Assembly: GCF_018882465.1 (NCBI RefSeq)
Contig: NZ_JACVOK010000001.1
Coordinates: 248,001-312,000 of the forward strand
Length of the DNA stretch: 64,000 nucleotides
Direction of reading: 5' to 3'
DNA from: Polynucleobacter sp. 73C-SIWE
GTDB lineage: Bacteria; Pseudomonadota; Gammaproteobacteria; Burkholderiales; Burkholderiaceae
A model generated the notes under the pieces. The model was not told where the DNA came from and did no database searches. It saw only the letters and a list, made by a program, of their open reading frames with translations. Shown here in pieces: positions 35,436-44,505 of the stretch. The number at the start of each line of letters is the position of its first letter. Positions within the stretch are counted from its first letter, which is position 1. Both the position numbers and the translations under genes were made by a program.

Positions 35436-36254
35436 TTGACTAACTTAAACAGTATTCGGCTACCAACAATCAAGCCTAAATTCCAAGACAGGCGGCAAGC
35501 GGCTCTTTTTGCCCTCATGAGCGGATTGTGGCTACTGTTCATCGCCATTCACTTTAAGTCAACAATTTATAGCCCTTATTTCGAAGCACTACAACAAGCT
35601 ACTGCAAATTTTTTTGTGAAGTGTGATTCTGAAAAATGCAGCTCGATTATTCTGCCATTGCTAGGCTATTTGTTGGTCCCGCAGCAACCTGCCGTAAATT
35701 TTTTGTATTTATGGATGCTGCTAGTAGCAGTAATGGGAATATATTTACTTTACCGAACCCTCAATCGCTCGACATTTTCATTTTATCAATTATTACCCAT
35801 GGGCATTCTTGGAATCACTGCCTTACTTGAGAGTACAACTCCATTTCATCCAGAGTATCTACCCTGCACCTTAGCTGCGTTTATAGGAATCTTTGGCGCA
35901 AAAAACAAACAACCGGGATGGCAGTATTTCGCAGTAGCAGTAATGCTTTTTGATGCTACATTAGGTACATTAGTTATGCTGTCACTGACTATCCTTAGCT
36001 TGTTCTCAAGCCCCACCAAAGAAAAGAGGATTTTTATCCTAGGAATACTGAAATCTATACTACTTGGACACGCCATCATCTATATTTATTTGATACTGAT
36101 TGAGTATGATTTTTTACAATGGAATCTACTAAAAGATATCGCAACTACCCCTGTCCCAGCGCGAGAAAACTATCTATATGTGATCTTTATCTATCTAGGC
36201 TCATTATTTGCACTATTATTTATTCATGCTGAGCAATCTAAAAGCCAACCTTAA
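35436..36254 (+). CDS. Polytopic membrane protein of unknown function
   Basis: A 272-residue protein with about seven hydrophobic segments and short loops. No motif I recognise. The start is TTG at 35436, since a stop codon lies just upstream in frame and the first ATG (35518) would remove the N-terminal segment before the first membrane helix. First gene of a three-gene plus-strand group. Its C-terminal codons overlap the next reading frame. It could be part of a glycan polymerase or GT-C assembly together with its neighbours, which is context only. Confidence 0.6.
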   Translation: MTNLNSIRLPTIKPKFQDRRQAALFALMSGLWLLFIAIHFKSTIYSPYFEALQQATANFFVKCDSEKCSSIILPLLGYLLVPQQPAVNFLYLWMLLVAVMGIYLLYRTLNRSTFSFYQLLPMGILGITALLESTTPFHPEYLPCTLAAFIGIFGAKNKQPGWQYFAVAVMLFDATLGTLVMLSLTILSLFSSPTKEKRIFILGILKSILLGHAIIYIYLILIEYDFLQWNLLKDIATTPVPARENYLYVIFIYLGSLFALLFIHAEQSKSQP

Positions 36255-36705
36255 ATTTCTGCGACGTTATTTTTATACCCTTCTTCAACAATCTTTCTTG
36301 GGGCATCTTCTTTTTAGAAAAGAAGTTATGCAGCACGATGAACCGACATCCTCTAGAGATACCAAAATGATTCCCTTAAAAAATATACTGATTTACTGCC
36401 TCAAAATTTTTATTTTTTTGATATTAGCCAACATTCTCATAATTAAACCACTATCAAATGGAATTTCAAAGGCGTTAGAAGGATTTGACAATAACCCAAT
36501 AATTAAAATTATCTCACTTGATGCCATTAGTAATCCACTGACATTTATTAGAATGTCCCAATATTATCTTGACAAAGGAGATGCTAAAAAAGCAATCCTG
36601 TATTTACAGTATGCAAAAATTATTAAGGCACGCTATCCCTATCCGAGAGAGGTAAACGACCAAATAGTTGAACTAGAAACGCAGATAAAGTCTCTGCCTC
36701 AGTAA
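36226..36705 (+). CDS. Small membrane-anchored protein with a TPR-like segment
   Basis: About 159 residues from ATG 36226; TTG 36208 and internal ATGs at 36328 and 36367 are alternatives, and none has a strong ribosome binding site. A membrane segment (LIYCLKIFIFLILANILIIK) lies in the middle. The C-terminal part reads FIRMSQYYLDKGDAKKAILY followed by LQYAKIIKARYP, which looks like one tetratricopeptide-type helix pair facing the periplasm. It overlaps the preceding gene by 29 bp and ends one base before the next, so the three are one operon. Function unknown; such proteins can scaffold polymerases. Confidence 0.6.
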   Translation: MLSNLKANLKFLRRYFYTLLQQSFLGHLLFRKEVMQHDEPTSSRDTKMIPLKNILIYCLKIFIFLILANILIIKPLSNGISKALEGFDNNPIIKIISLDAISNPLTFIRMSQYYLDKGDAKKAILYLQYAKIIKARYPYPREVNDQIVELETQIKSLPQ

Positions 36706-36706
36706 T

Positions 36707-38554
36707 ATGTACTACCTATTTAGTGCTGGTACTTATTTGGCATTGCTATGGATTTTTGGCTTAAGTGAACTCCTTGCCCCCAACCTCACACTTGTTCCAC
36801 ACGACACTTTTTATCCACTTACTGACTTTTTAACTAGCACCTCCTTTGCTACTTTTAATAGCGCCTTTAATTACAGCAACAATCTAGCGGGTTTAATGGT
36901 TTTAGCACCTGATGCTTTTGTCATCTACACCCTAAAACTACTTCTCAGTAACCATTCAAGTCAAATTATTCACATCCTTTTATGTTTGGTTGTCTTTCAC
37001 GGGCTTTCCTACTTTAGCCTGCAGAGAATTTTCAAGAGCAAGAAATTAGTACCGTTGCTTGCTCTTTGCTATTGTTTTTCACCTTATTCATCGGTTTTGT
37101 ATAGCGCTGGAATCATATATCAGTTAAGTACAGTTATAGGCCTTGGAATTCTTCCCTTATTACTTTACAACTTAATGTCATTTGAGCCAAAAAAGGATGT
37201 GCTATCACTAATTGCTTTAATTACCCTACTAGCATTCGGATTGCTCTTTATATATCCAACCTTACTGCTTATCAGTTTAACAATACTCATTGCTTGGAAG
37301 AACAAGAAAATTGGTGAATTATTTATCAATATTGGCAGGACAATAAACGCAAAAAATGCTTTTTTATTACTTACTATATGTATTCCATTTTTTGTTTTTA
37401 TCTACCTCACATTGTCTGCGGGGAATAATAAAGATGCTATTTTAGCCAACGGGGCTGGATCTGCAATTCAGGGCGGCATTTTTTACCCCCTGATGCAAAT
37501 TTCTGCTTGGGGCATCTATAACGTTTGGAGTCCACGTGCAATTCTCAATTTTCATGCCTACTTTTTTGATAATCCCTATCGAATCCTGAGCATTACTTTG
37601 CCATGTTTGATTATTTATTTTTTATATCGAGACAAAAAATTTATCCCAATAATATTTGTCCTGTTTTTAGCATTCTTTGCCAAAGGCCCCAATCCACCAT
37701 TCGGAGATCTCTTTAGCCTTCTCATAAACCATTTTCCTTTGGGCTACATGATTAGAAGCCCTGATTCAAAATTTGGGGCTTTTATTGCTGCCTGGTTTAT
37801 GGTTTCAATCGTCTACCTACCCTCAAAGCAGCGAGTAATAATTATTAGTCTTTCGACCTTATTTTTGCTTTCTAATTTAGGCGGCATGTTTTATCACGGT
37901 GCCATCTCCAGCAATAGAGGAAATGAAAGCACAACCTCTTTCATTTCAGATCCTGAGGCCGCTGCACTTTCAAGGTTAATTCAAAGCTACTCAAATACCA
38001 TTGTTGTAGGGAATTTTGCAGACTGTGCAAATGAACTTTATGAAAATAAATTCCATACCTGCCATGGATTATTAAGCACAAATCTAAAAAGACAATTGGT
38101 TCATGCCCCGGGTAATAGCTTTATTGCAACCATTCAAAAGCATGAGGAATTCGCAGTCTTAGCGCTGATTAACAAGCGACAGGAAAACAAAAATGATTTA
38201 GCCCTAGCAAAACTTTTAAAGACCAACTTTACCCAAATATATAACTCGGAGAACTATGAAGTAGTTTATAAGCCGTCTATCAATAAGTCTTGTAGTCGAC
38301 AATTCGATTTCTCATGCGTTCAAAAGGATTCCTCATTTCTTCTCAGCATCCCAGAGCCAGCCTATAAGTACTATTTTTCGTCAACCGACTACATGCTTGC
38401 AAATGGGATCATTTCTGTGGTTAATGAGCCACCACCAATGAAAGATTGGAAGAGATTAGCTTTCCTCTGGAGCTATGCAATATCGTACTTATTGTGTTTA
38501 GGGCTAATATTTACTAATGGCGCCTTGGTATTTAATAAAAAATCGGTCTCCTGA
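36707..38554 (+). CDS. Large polytopic membrane protein, possible GT-C glycosyltransferase
   Basis: A 615-residue protein with about eleven membrane segments and a periplasmic C-terminal portion (about 410-590) before a final segment. An early loop LVPHDTFYPLTDFLTSTSF has the acidic residue expected of a GT-C active site, and GPNPPFGDLFSLLINHFPLG followed by MIRSPDSKFGAF resembles the FRxPxKF region of large AftD- and YfhO-like proteins. I cannot name a close family. ATG follows the previous stop by one base. Ends four bases from the convergent GT2 gene. Confidence 0.6.
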   Translation: MYYLFSAGTYLALLWIFGLSELLAPNLTLVPHDTFYPLTDFLTSTSFATFNSAFNYSNNLAGLMVLAPDAFVIYTLKLLLSNHSSQIIHILLCLVVFHGLSYFSLQRIFKSKKLVPLLALCYCFSPYSSVLYSAGIIYQLSTVIGLGILPLLLYNLMSFEPKKDVLSLIALITLLAFGLLFIYPTLLLISLTILIAWKNKKIGELFINIGRTINAKNAFLLLTICIPFFVFIYLTLSAGNNKDAILANGAGSAIQGGIFYPLMQISAWGIYNVWSPRAILNFHAYFFDNPYRILSITLPCLIIYFLYRDKKFIPIIFVLFLAFFAKGPNPPFGDLFSLLINHFPLGYMIRSPDSKFGAFIAAWFMVSIVYLPSKQRVIIISLSTLFLLSNLGGMFYHGAISSNRGNESTTSFISDPEAAALSRLIQSYSNTIVVGNFADCANELYENKFHTCHGLLSTNLKRQLVHAPGNSFIATIQKHEEFAVLALINKRQENKNDLALAKLLKTNFTQIYNSENYEVVYKPSINKSCSRQFDFSCVQKDSSFLLSIPEPAYKYYFSSTDYMLANGIISVVNEPPPMKDWKRLAFLWSYAISYLLCLGLIFTNGALVFNKKSVS

Positions 38555-38557
38555 CCC

Positions 38558-39580
38558 CTATCTAATCCAGCTCAATCCCGCTAAAAGTACTTCTTTTGCC
38601 AAATTAAAAGGCAGTAAAATTAAATTACTTCGATAAGGGTCATTTATTCTCATAATCTTTAACGTCTGAAAAATGAGCGCAAAATTTCCACTTCGAATCC
38701 CGGCAATGATTGATATGACGGCCCTTTTGCTAGAAAAAAAATATGCATTTTTCTTTACAACTTCATATTCGGCAACCGAAAAAATAGCGGCGACTTGAGG
38801 ATTTGTAATAAGTTTTTTAGTAAGCGCGTAATAGATCTCCGTATCCTGCCCTTTTTGATGCAAATTAATCACTGTATGAGAAAGCTTGCTGTAACGCCAG
38901 GCAGACAAGGGCTCGTCAATGTAGAAAAAATCATACCTAGTAGCAAAACGAGCGCATATTTCAACATCTACTGCAAACTTCATATCTAGATCAAGAGAAC
39001 CTAGCACCTCAAAACACTCCTTTCTGTACATAATCCCTGAGGGAACGCAACATGGATATTGAGAAGTTAAAAAATCATGCAAAATTTTCTTCTTCGGAAT
39101 GATTTGACTTCTTTTTTGATATCTATATATCAGGGGCAGATTTTTAATTAAGTATGCTCGATAATTTATTCGATTATCTTGGTCGTCAATAATTTCCATA
39201 GGGGCCATCACTACTCCAGCATTAGAGTTTGACTCTAATGCTACAACCATTTTTTCTATAGCTGCAGGATAAAGAATGTCATCATCCATCAATACTTTAA
39301 TATATTTACCGTTTGCATGATCCACCGCTAATTTTAAATTTTCAATCGGGCCTACATTTTTTGGATTCTTGAAATACCTAATATTTTTTTTGGCTAAAGA
39401 CTCAATTAGTTTATGCGTAGAATCATCCTCACTATTATCAAAGATTACTATTTCGAAATTCTGATAGGTTTGGGAGAAACAAGAATTTAGAGCCTTCAAA
39501 AGCTCTCTGGGCCGATCATAGGTTGGTATACATACAGAAACTGATACTTGAGCATCAAATTCCGGCCGGACCTCAAGCAT
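38558..39580 (-). CDS. Glycosyltransferase family 2
   Basis: A 340-residue GT-A glycosyltransferase: VSVCIPTYDRPRELLKALNS near the start, FEIVIFDNSEDDSTHKLIE, and KVLMDDDILYPAAIEKM near residues 94-110 with the DDD metal-binding motif. CVPSGIMYRKECFEVLG and DVEICARFA follow, typical of SpsA-like GT2 enzymes. A weak amphipathic C-terminus may touch the membrane. Its ATG overlaps the end of the GT10 gene by eight bases, so the two are coupled. Confidence 0.87.
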   Translation of the reverse strand: MLEVRPEFDAQVSVSVCIPTYDRPRELLKALNSCFSQTYQNFEIVIFDNSEDDSTHKLIESLAKKNIRYFKNPKNVGPIENLKLAVDHANGKYIKVLMDDDILYPAAIEKMVVALESNSNAGVVMAPMEIIDDQDNRINYRAYLIKNLPLIYRYQKRSQIIPKKKILHDFLTSQYPCCVPSGIMYRKECFEVLGSLDLDMKFAVDVEICARFATRYDFFYIDEPLSAWRYSKLSHTVINLHQKGQDTEIYYALTKKLITNPQVAAIFSVAEYEVVKKNAYFFSSKRAVISIIAGIRSGNFALIFQTLKIMRINDPYRSNLILLPFNLAKEVLLAGLSWIR

Positions 39581-40604
39581 GTAAAAGATTCCTCTCCAAG
39601 GTCTTTGCGAAATTCTGAGAGGTCCATGGGTTAATTTTTTGACTACCTAAAAAGTCTATGATTGCACTTAAATATCCCCGATATTCTTCGTTACCCATAG
39701 AACTTAAATATTGATATAAATCATCATAGGAAGAAAATTTCCTCATGTCTATGAAGGTTTCCGGTGGAATTAGCGTCTCGATTTCCGGAGCCCCAAGGTA
39801 GACTGGGACTACGCCAGCCATAAAACAGTCTAAGATTTTTTCAGTGACCCATCCTGAGACAACGGCATTCTCAAAACAAATAGAAAACTTATACTGACAC
39901 AACGTATTGCGCTTCTGAGAAATTCTTCCCCCATAACTTGAGTACAAGTTAAATGTCGGAAGCCACGAAGCTCTTTTATAAATTGCTGATAATAAAAAAT
40001 TTAAGCGCCCAAAGGCAGGGAAAAAAAGTCTATCCCAGTCGACCCCATATAAATCAAATTCACTCGGGTGATGTTTTTCAAACCATCGAATCGCATGCCG
40101 TCTCTCAGAATATAACTCTCCAAGACCATTGGAATACTTGTTGCTGGCGATAAGGGTGCAAAACTTAGTCTTCTCGATTGCAAAATTTTTTAAATCTTTT
40201 TCGATTTTGAATGGTATTTGCAATGAGAAATATTTTTTGTTATCAATAAAACTTAAATTGGATGTAAATATTTTCTCAAAATACTTATGGTTATTGGTAT
40301 CCCAATTATCTGGCCTAATAATACTTGGCTCAAAAATGACTAAATAAAGCGGTGGAGCACCAGGCATTGAAATTAATTTTCGAAAAAATGAATTTAATTT
40401 AGTTGGGTAGTCGAAAAAAACGATGGCATCATAGTTACCTAAGGGCTCCATATCAATAGTGGAAATAGAGTGGCCCTCCCCCCTCAAATAGTTTCCTAGA
40501 TATACAAAAGGGTACATAAGGTCATCACCAATGGGTGAGCTAGCATCCAAAAACATGCGATTTTTGTTATAGACCTGATAAAAGCTATGAAATCCGATAT
40601 TCAT
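39573..40604 (-). CDS. Glycosyltransferase family 10 (alpha-1,3/4-fucosyltransferase-like)
   Basis: A 343-residue protein. The C-terminal block FENAVVSGWVTEKILDCFMAG (its first 20 residues are the GT10 signature), followed by PVYLGAPEIETLIPPETFID, is diagnostic of the bacterial and eukaryotic fucosyltransferase family. The enzyme would move L-fucose from GDP-fucose to a sugar acceptor in the growing repeat unit. This fits the complete GDP-fucose pathway (manC, gmd, fcl) 10 kb away in this locus. Other GDP-deoxysugar donors are possible. The ATG at 40604 faces the divergent rfbH promoter region. Confidence 0.88.
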   Translation of the reverse strand: MNIGFHSFYQVYNKNRMFLDASSPIGDDLMYPFVYLGNYLRGEGHSISTIDMEPLGNYDAIVFFDYPTKLNSFFRKLISMPGAPPLYLVIFEPSIIRPDNWDTNNHKYFEKIFTSNLSFIDNKKYFSLQIPFKIEKDLKNFAIEKTKFCTLIASNKYSNGLGELYSERRHAIRWFEKHHPSEFDLYGVDWDRLFFPAFGRLNFLLSAIYKRASWLPTFNLYSSYGGRISQKRNTLCQYKFSICFENAVVSGWVTEKILDCFMAGVVPVYLGAPEIETLIPPETFIDMRKFSSYDDLYQYLSSMGNEEYRGYLSAIIDFLGSQKINPWTSQNFAKTLERNLLHA

Positions 40605-40652
40605 AAGGATTGAAGGTTAAAGGTTATTAGCAAGGCGGTGGCTTTAGTCATT

Positions 40653-40669
40653 TTGGCACTAAACTAGCA
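40653..40669 (+). promoter_or_regulatory. Candidate sigma-54 promoter upstream of rfbH
   Basis: The 17-mer TTGGCACTAAACTAGCA aligns with the sigma-54 consensus TTGGCACGnnnnTTGCW. The essential GG and GC doublets are present at the required spacing and only two fixed positions differ. A start of transcription about 12 bases after the GC would give a leader of roughly 20 bases before ATG 40700. No upstream activator site was recognised. Confidence 0.35.
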
Positions 40670-40699
40670 TAATCTTAATCGCCATCTATTTTGCTGCCA

Positions 40700-42016
40700 A
40701 TGAATAACCTTTCCGATTTAAAAGCCCAAATCCTTGATCTGGTAAATCAATATGCTGACATTTCCCTTCAACCACGAGAATTTTCACCTGGAGTCTCAGT
40801 TATTCCACCATCTGGGAAGCTGATTGGTCCAGAAGAGTTAAAAAATATGGTGGAAGCCTCTCTTGATGGATGGCTAACCACTGGACGCTTTAACGATGCA
40901 TTTGAAAAAGAACTTGCTGAATTTTTGGGTGTCAAGCATCTGATTACCGTAAATTCTGGCTCCTCCGCTAACTTAGTGGCATTTAATACCCTTACATCTC
41001 CAAAACTAGGAAATCGTTCCATAAAACCCGGGGATGAGGTTATTGGGGTCGCTGCTGGTTTTCCCACTACAGTTAATCCCATATTGCAATTTGGAGCAAT
41101 TCCTGTATTTGTAGACGTTGAATTGGGAACATACAACATAGATGCCTCAAAGATTGAAGCGGCAATCTCCCCAAAGACTAAAGCAATTATGTTGGCTCAT
41201 ACTTTAGGCAATCCATATGACCTCGATGCAATAAAAGCAATATGCCAGAAACATAATCTTTGGCTAATCGAAGATTGCTGCGACGCCTTAGGCTCGACTT
41301 ATAAAGGTAAGATGGTTGGCTCCTTCGGGGATATTGCAACCTTGAGTTTTTACCCAGCGCACCACATCACCATGGGGGAAGGTGGAGCAGTATTCACTAA
41401 TAACCTGGAGTTAAAACAAATTGCTGAAAGCTTTCGAGATTGGGGTAGAGATTGTTATTGCCCGCCGGGCAAAGATAATACTTGTGGTAAACGCTTTTGC
41501 TGGAAACTAGGAAATCTACCTGAAGGTTATGACCACAAGTACACCTACAGTCATCTGGGCTACAACCTTAAAATTACAGATATGCAAGCAGCATGTGGCT
41601 TGGCTCAATTGGCTAAGGTAAATTATTTTATAGAAAAGCGCAAGCGGAACTTTAATTTCCTAATAAATAGCTTGCAATCATGTGAAGAATTTTTAATTCT
41701 TCCAGAAGCTACTGCCAAAAGCGATCCCTCTTGGTTTGGCTTTCCTATTACCCTCAAAACTAATACCCCAGTTAGCAGAGTAGACCTTTTGACTTACTTG
41801 GATCAAGAAAAAGTTGGTACGCGTCTTCTTTTTGCTGGCAATCTTACCCGTCAACCATATATGACAGGTAGAAACTATCGAATTTCAGGAAGTCTTGAAA
41901 ACACTGACATCGTCATGAATAACACTTTCTGGATTGGTGTTCAACCAGCAATCGGCGAACCAGAATTAGAGTATGTGGTTGATAAAATCAAAACCTATCT
42001 CGGCCTTAATTTCTAA
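40700..42016 (+). CDS. rfbH: CDP-4-keto-6-deoxyglucose 3-dehydratase (RfbH/DdhC/E1 type)
   Basis: A 438-residue DegT-fold enzyme that removes the C3 hydroxyl of CDP-4-keto-6-deoxyglucose using PMP and an iron-sulfur cluster. The usual PLP lysine is replaced by His: [14 protein letters not shown], with His222 at that position. The cluster ligands are visible as C194-X57-C252-X1-C254-X7-C262, exactly the E1 spacing. ATG 40700 is chosen because the codon before it in frame is a poor TTG start. It works with RfbF and RfbG encoded on the other strand at 46-48 kb. An E3-type reductase partner is not in the window. Confidence 0.95.
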   Translation: MNNLSDLKAQILDLVNQYADISLQPREFSPGVSVIPPSGKLIGPEELKNMVEASLDGWLTTGRFNDAFEKELAEFLGVKHLITVNSGSSANLVAFNTLTSPKLGNRSIKPGDEVIGVAAGFPTTVNPILQFGAIPVFVDVELGTYNIDASKIEAAISPKTKAIMLAHTLGNPYDLDAIKAICQKHNLWLIEDCCDALGSTYKGKMVGSFGDIATLSFYPAHHITMGEGGAVFTNNLELKQIAESFRDWGRDCYCPPGKDNTCGKRFCWKLGNLPEGYDHKYTYSHLGYNLKITDMQAACGLAQLAKVNYFIEKRKRNFNFLINSLQSCEEFLILPEATAKSDPSWFGFPITLKTNTPVSRVDLLTYLDQEKVGTRLLFAGNLTRQPYMTGRNYRISGSLENTDIVMNNTFWIGVQPAIGEPELEYVVDKIKTYLGLNF

Positions 42017-42043
42017 AAATTCAATTTAATTACTTTAATAGTC

Positions 42044-43699
42044 ATGAGTAAAACACCCGCGGAAATATTCAAAAATTCGGTACGTGAGAATTTTAAATTC
42101 TTAAAATCTTCTGAATCAATTCAACAAGCATATCTGAGGGCAATACCTGTAGATCAAAGTCAATTTTTGATCCCACTATCAAAATTTCACCATATTGATA
42201 CCAACACGTTAAAAATAATTTCTGATTGGCATGGTGATACTAATTGGTTAGAGAAATGGAATTCAAAATCGACAGATGATGTTTTATTTCTAATCACTGA
42301 TGTGGCAGGCAATATTCAAGGGCACATTGGCTTGCTGCTAAACCCTGGACTTGATAATGCCCTCATAATTAGCGATATAAAATCCATAGAAAATTTAAAA
42401 AGTGAGTTACTCGGATCTGCGTTACTCTCATTAATTGAGTGGGCCAAAAAAACTATTAATGTAAATGTCATCAATTTACATTCAGAAGATAATAGTTCGA
42501 AAAATCATCACTTATATATGGCGTGTGGATTTGTAATGGATTCCAATACTATAGGCTCGATGCTGGTATATCAACCCCATCATCAGAATATAGGCCAGTC
42601 CCTAATACTTACAGCTGGTCCATCAATTTCAGCCAAAGAATCGGTATATGCTTTTGATGCTGCACAGCATGGCTGGAATAGCAATTGGTCAAAGTACCTA
42701 ACAGCGTTTGAAAGGCGATTTGCAGAATATGTAGGCGTTAAGTATGCTCTGGCTACATCTAGCTGCACTGGCGCCCTACAAATAGCATTAATGTCCCTAG
42801 GAATTAGCCAGGGTGACGAGGTAATTGTTCCAGATCAAACATGGGTTGCAACAGCAAATGCTGTTAGATATGTTGGGGCCACACCAATTTTCGCTGATAT
42901 CGAACTTGATACTTGGAATATTGATATTGAATCTATTGAGAAATTAGTTACAAAAAATACAAAAGCAATTATTCCAGTTCACATGTATGGGCATCCAGCG
43001 CGCATGACACGAATTATGGAGTTTGCTAAAAAACATAATTTAAAAGTAGTAGAAGATGCTGCTCCAGCGATAGGGGCAGAATGGGAAGGGCAACGTTGTG
43101 GTTCCTTCGGTGATTTTGCCGCATTTAGCTTTCAAGGCGCCAAACTCATGGTGACTGGCGAAGGTGGCATGCTAGTCACCAACGATGATGCCCTATATGC
43201 CAAGGCTCTTAAAATTTGGGATCAAGGTAGAAATCCTTCTCGGGCTTTCTGGATCGATGCAGATGGGGTCAAATTTAAAATGTCAAATGTTCAGGCAGCA
43301 ATAGGTCTTGGGCAACTTGAGCGCGTCGATGAGTTGATTGAAATGAAAAGGCGTCTATTTTCTTGGTATCAAGAAGGTCTTCAAAATACCCCCTTTATTA
43401 GCCTAAATAAGGAAGTGGAGGGGGCGCATAGTATTTATTGGATGAGCAGCCTTAGATTAGACGAAAATGCCCCAATAAATAGAGACACATTAATGACAGA
43501 GCTTAAAAAAGCAAATATTGATAGCAGGCCCGTCTTCCCAGCAATTAGCCAATATCCAATTTGGGATCGCCGCCAAGAACCCCAACCAACCGCTCTCCGA
43601 GTAGGTGCTCAGGCGATGAATTTACCAAGTGGAGTTTGCCTAAGGAAAGATGAGGTCATGTATGTTGCAGCGACTATACATAGAATCCTGAAATCGTGA
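42044..43699 (+). CDS. Fusion: GNAT acetyltransferase-like domain plus DegT/DnrJ/EryC1 aminotransferase
   Basis: A 551-residue two-domain protein. Residues 40-175 look like a GNAT fold: WHGDTNWLEKWN, GNIQGHIGLLLNP, and LYMACGFVMDS, the typical GF near the end. Residues 195-551 are a full-length sugar aminotransferase with DQTWVATANAV, VEDAAPAIGA and the PLP lysine Lys367 in FSFQGAKLMVTGEGG. The catalytic Lys shows it is an aminotransferase, unlike RfbH next door. It would add an amino group to a keto sugar, and the GNAT domain could acylate it. Starts 28 bp after rfbH; the next gene's GTG overlaps its stop. Confidence 0.85.
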   Translation: MSKTPAEIFKNSVRENFKFLKSSESIQQAYLRAIPVDQSQFLIPLSKFHHIDTNTLKIISDWHGDTNWLEKWNSKSTDDVLFLITDVAGNIQGHIGLLLNPGLDNALIISDIKSIENLKSELLGSALLSLIEWAKKTINVNVINLHSEDNSSKNHHLYMACGFVMDSNTIGSMLVYQPHHQNIGQSLILTAGPSISAKESVYAFDAAQHGWNSNWSKYLTAFERRFAEYVGVKYALATSSCTGALQIALMSLGISQGDEVIVPDQTWVATANAVRYVGATPIFADIELDTWNIDIESIEKLVTKNTKAIIPVHMYGHPARMTRIMEFAKKHNLKVVEDAAPAIGAEWEGQRCGSFGDFAAFSFQGAKLMVTGEGGMLVTNDDALYAKALKIWDQGRNPSRAFWIDADGVKFKMSNVQAAIGLGQLERVDELIEMKRRLFSWYQEGLQNTPFISLNKEVEGAHSIYWMSSLRLDENAPINRDTLMTELKKANIDSRPVFPAISQYPIWDRRQEPQPTALRVGAQAMNLPSGVCLRKDEVMYVAATIHRILKS

Positions 43700-44505
43700 A
43701 TTCGGCCGCAGACATAATTGAGCTAGCAAGAAGGATCAGGGTTAATGCCCTAAAAATGGTTCATCGCGCCAAAGCCTCACACATTGCTAGCGCTTTATCA
43801 ATGTGCGATATCTTGGCCGTTTTGTATGGCACCGTCATGAATTTAGATTCAAGAAATCCATCACTTGAGTCAAGAGATCGCTTCATTTTAAGTAAAGGAC
43901 ATGGCTGTGTTGCTGTTTACTCAACACTTGCTGAACTAGGCTACTTCCCTAAAATCGACCTTGAAACGTATGGTCAAGATTTTTCCTGGCTCATGAATCA
44001 TATTAGTCATCACGTTCCAGGTGTTGAATTCTCCACAGGCTCCCTGGGACATGGTCTTCCTTTTGGAGCTGGGAAAGCATTAGCTTGCAAGACAGAAAAT
44101 CAAAATTGGAGAACATTCGTACTGCTTGGGGATGGTGAAATGAATGAAGGATCCAATTGGGAGGCTCTCATGTTTGCCTCTCATCACAATCTCAACAAAC
44201 TCACTATTATTATTGACTACAATAATTTGCAAAGCCTTGATACCATTGCAAATACTTTAGAGCTTGAGCCTCTACCAAGTAAACTGGATGCTTTTGGTTG
44301 GGATGTGCAATGCATCGATGGTCATGATCATGATCAAATACTCACTGCTTTGAGTAGTACGCACCCCACTAAGCCTACGGCAATTATCGCCAAAACTACC
44401 AAAGGAAAAGGTGTAAGCTTCATGGAGAATTCGGTTGCATGGCACTATAAAAACCCCAATGACGAGCAACTACAAATAGCCTTGGCAGAACTTAACGATG
44501 CGTAA
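43696..44505 (+). CDS. Transketolase-like protein, N-terminal (TPP-binding) subunit
   Basis: A 269-residue stand-alone TPP domain. GSLGHGLPFGAGKALA near residues 115-130 and GDGEMNEGSNWEALMFASHH with the closing IIDYNNLQS form the GDG-x-N magnesium-diphosphate motif. Paired with the next gene it makes an alpha2beta2 transketolase-like enzyme moving a two-carbon unit. Split transketolases beside deoxysugar genes have been linked to two-carbon branched sugars, so this pair may act on the 4-keto group made by RfbH; that is inference. GTG start at 43696 overlaps the previous stop. Confidence 0.88.
   Translation: MNSAADIIELARRIRVNALKMVHRAKASHIASALSMCDILAVLYGTVMNLDSRNPSLESRDRFILSKGHGCVAVYSTLAELGYFPKIDLETYGQDFSWLMNHISHHVPGVEFSTGSLGHGLPFGAGKALACKTENQNWRTFVLLGDGEMNEGSNWEALMFASHHNLNKLTIIIDYNNLQSLDTIANTLELEPLPSKLDAFGWDVQCIDGHDHDQILTALSSTHPTKPTAIIAKTTKGKGVSFMENSVAWHYKNPNDEQLQIALAELNDA

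Noticed and set aside
40634..40644. GGCGGTGGCTT resembling the RfaH ops element
   Set aside because: Two of eleven bases differ from GGCGGTAGCGT, and it lies upstream of the only promoter candidate, so it would not be transcribed into the leader where ops works.
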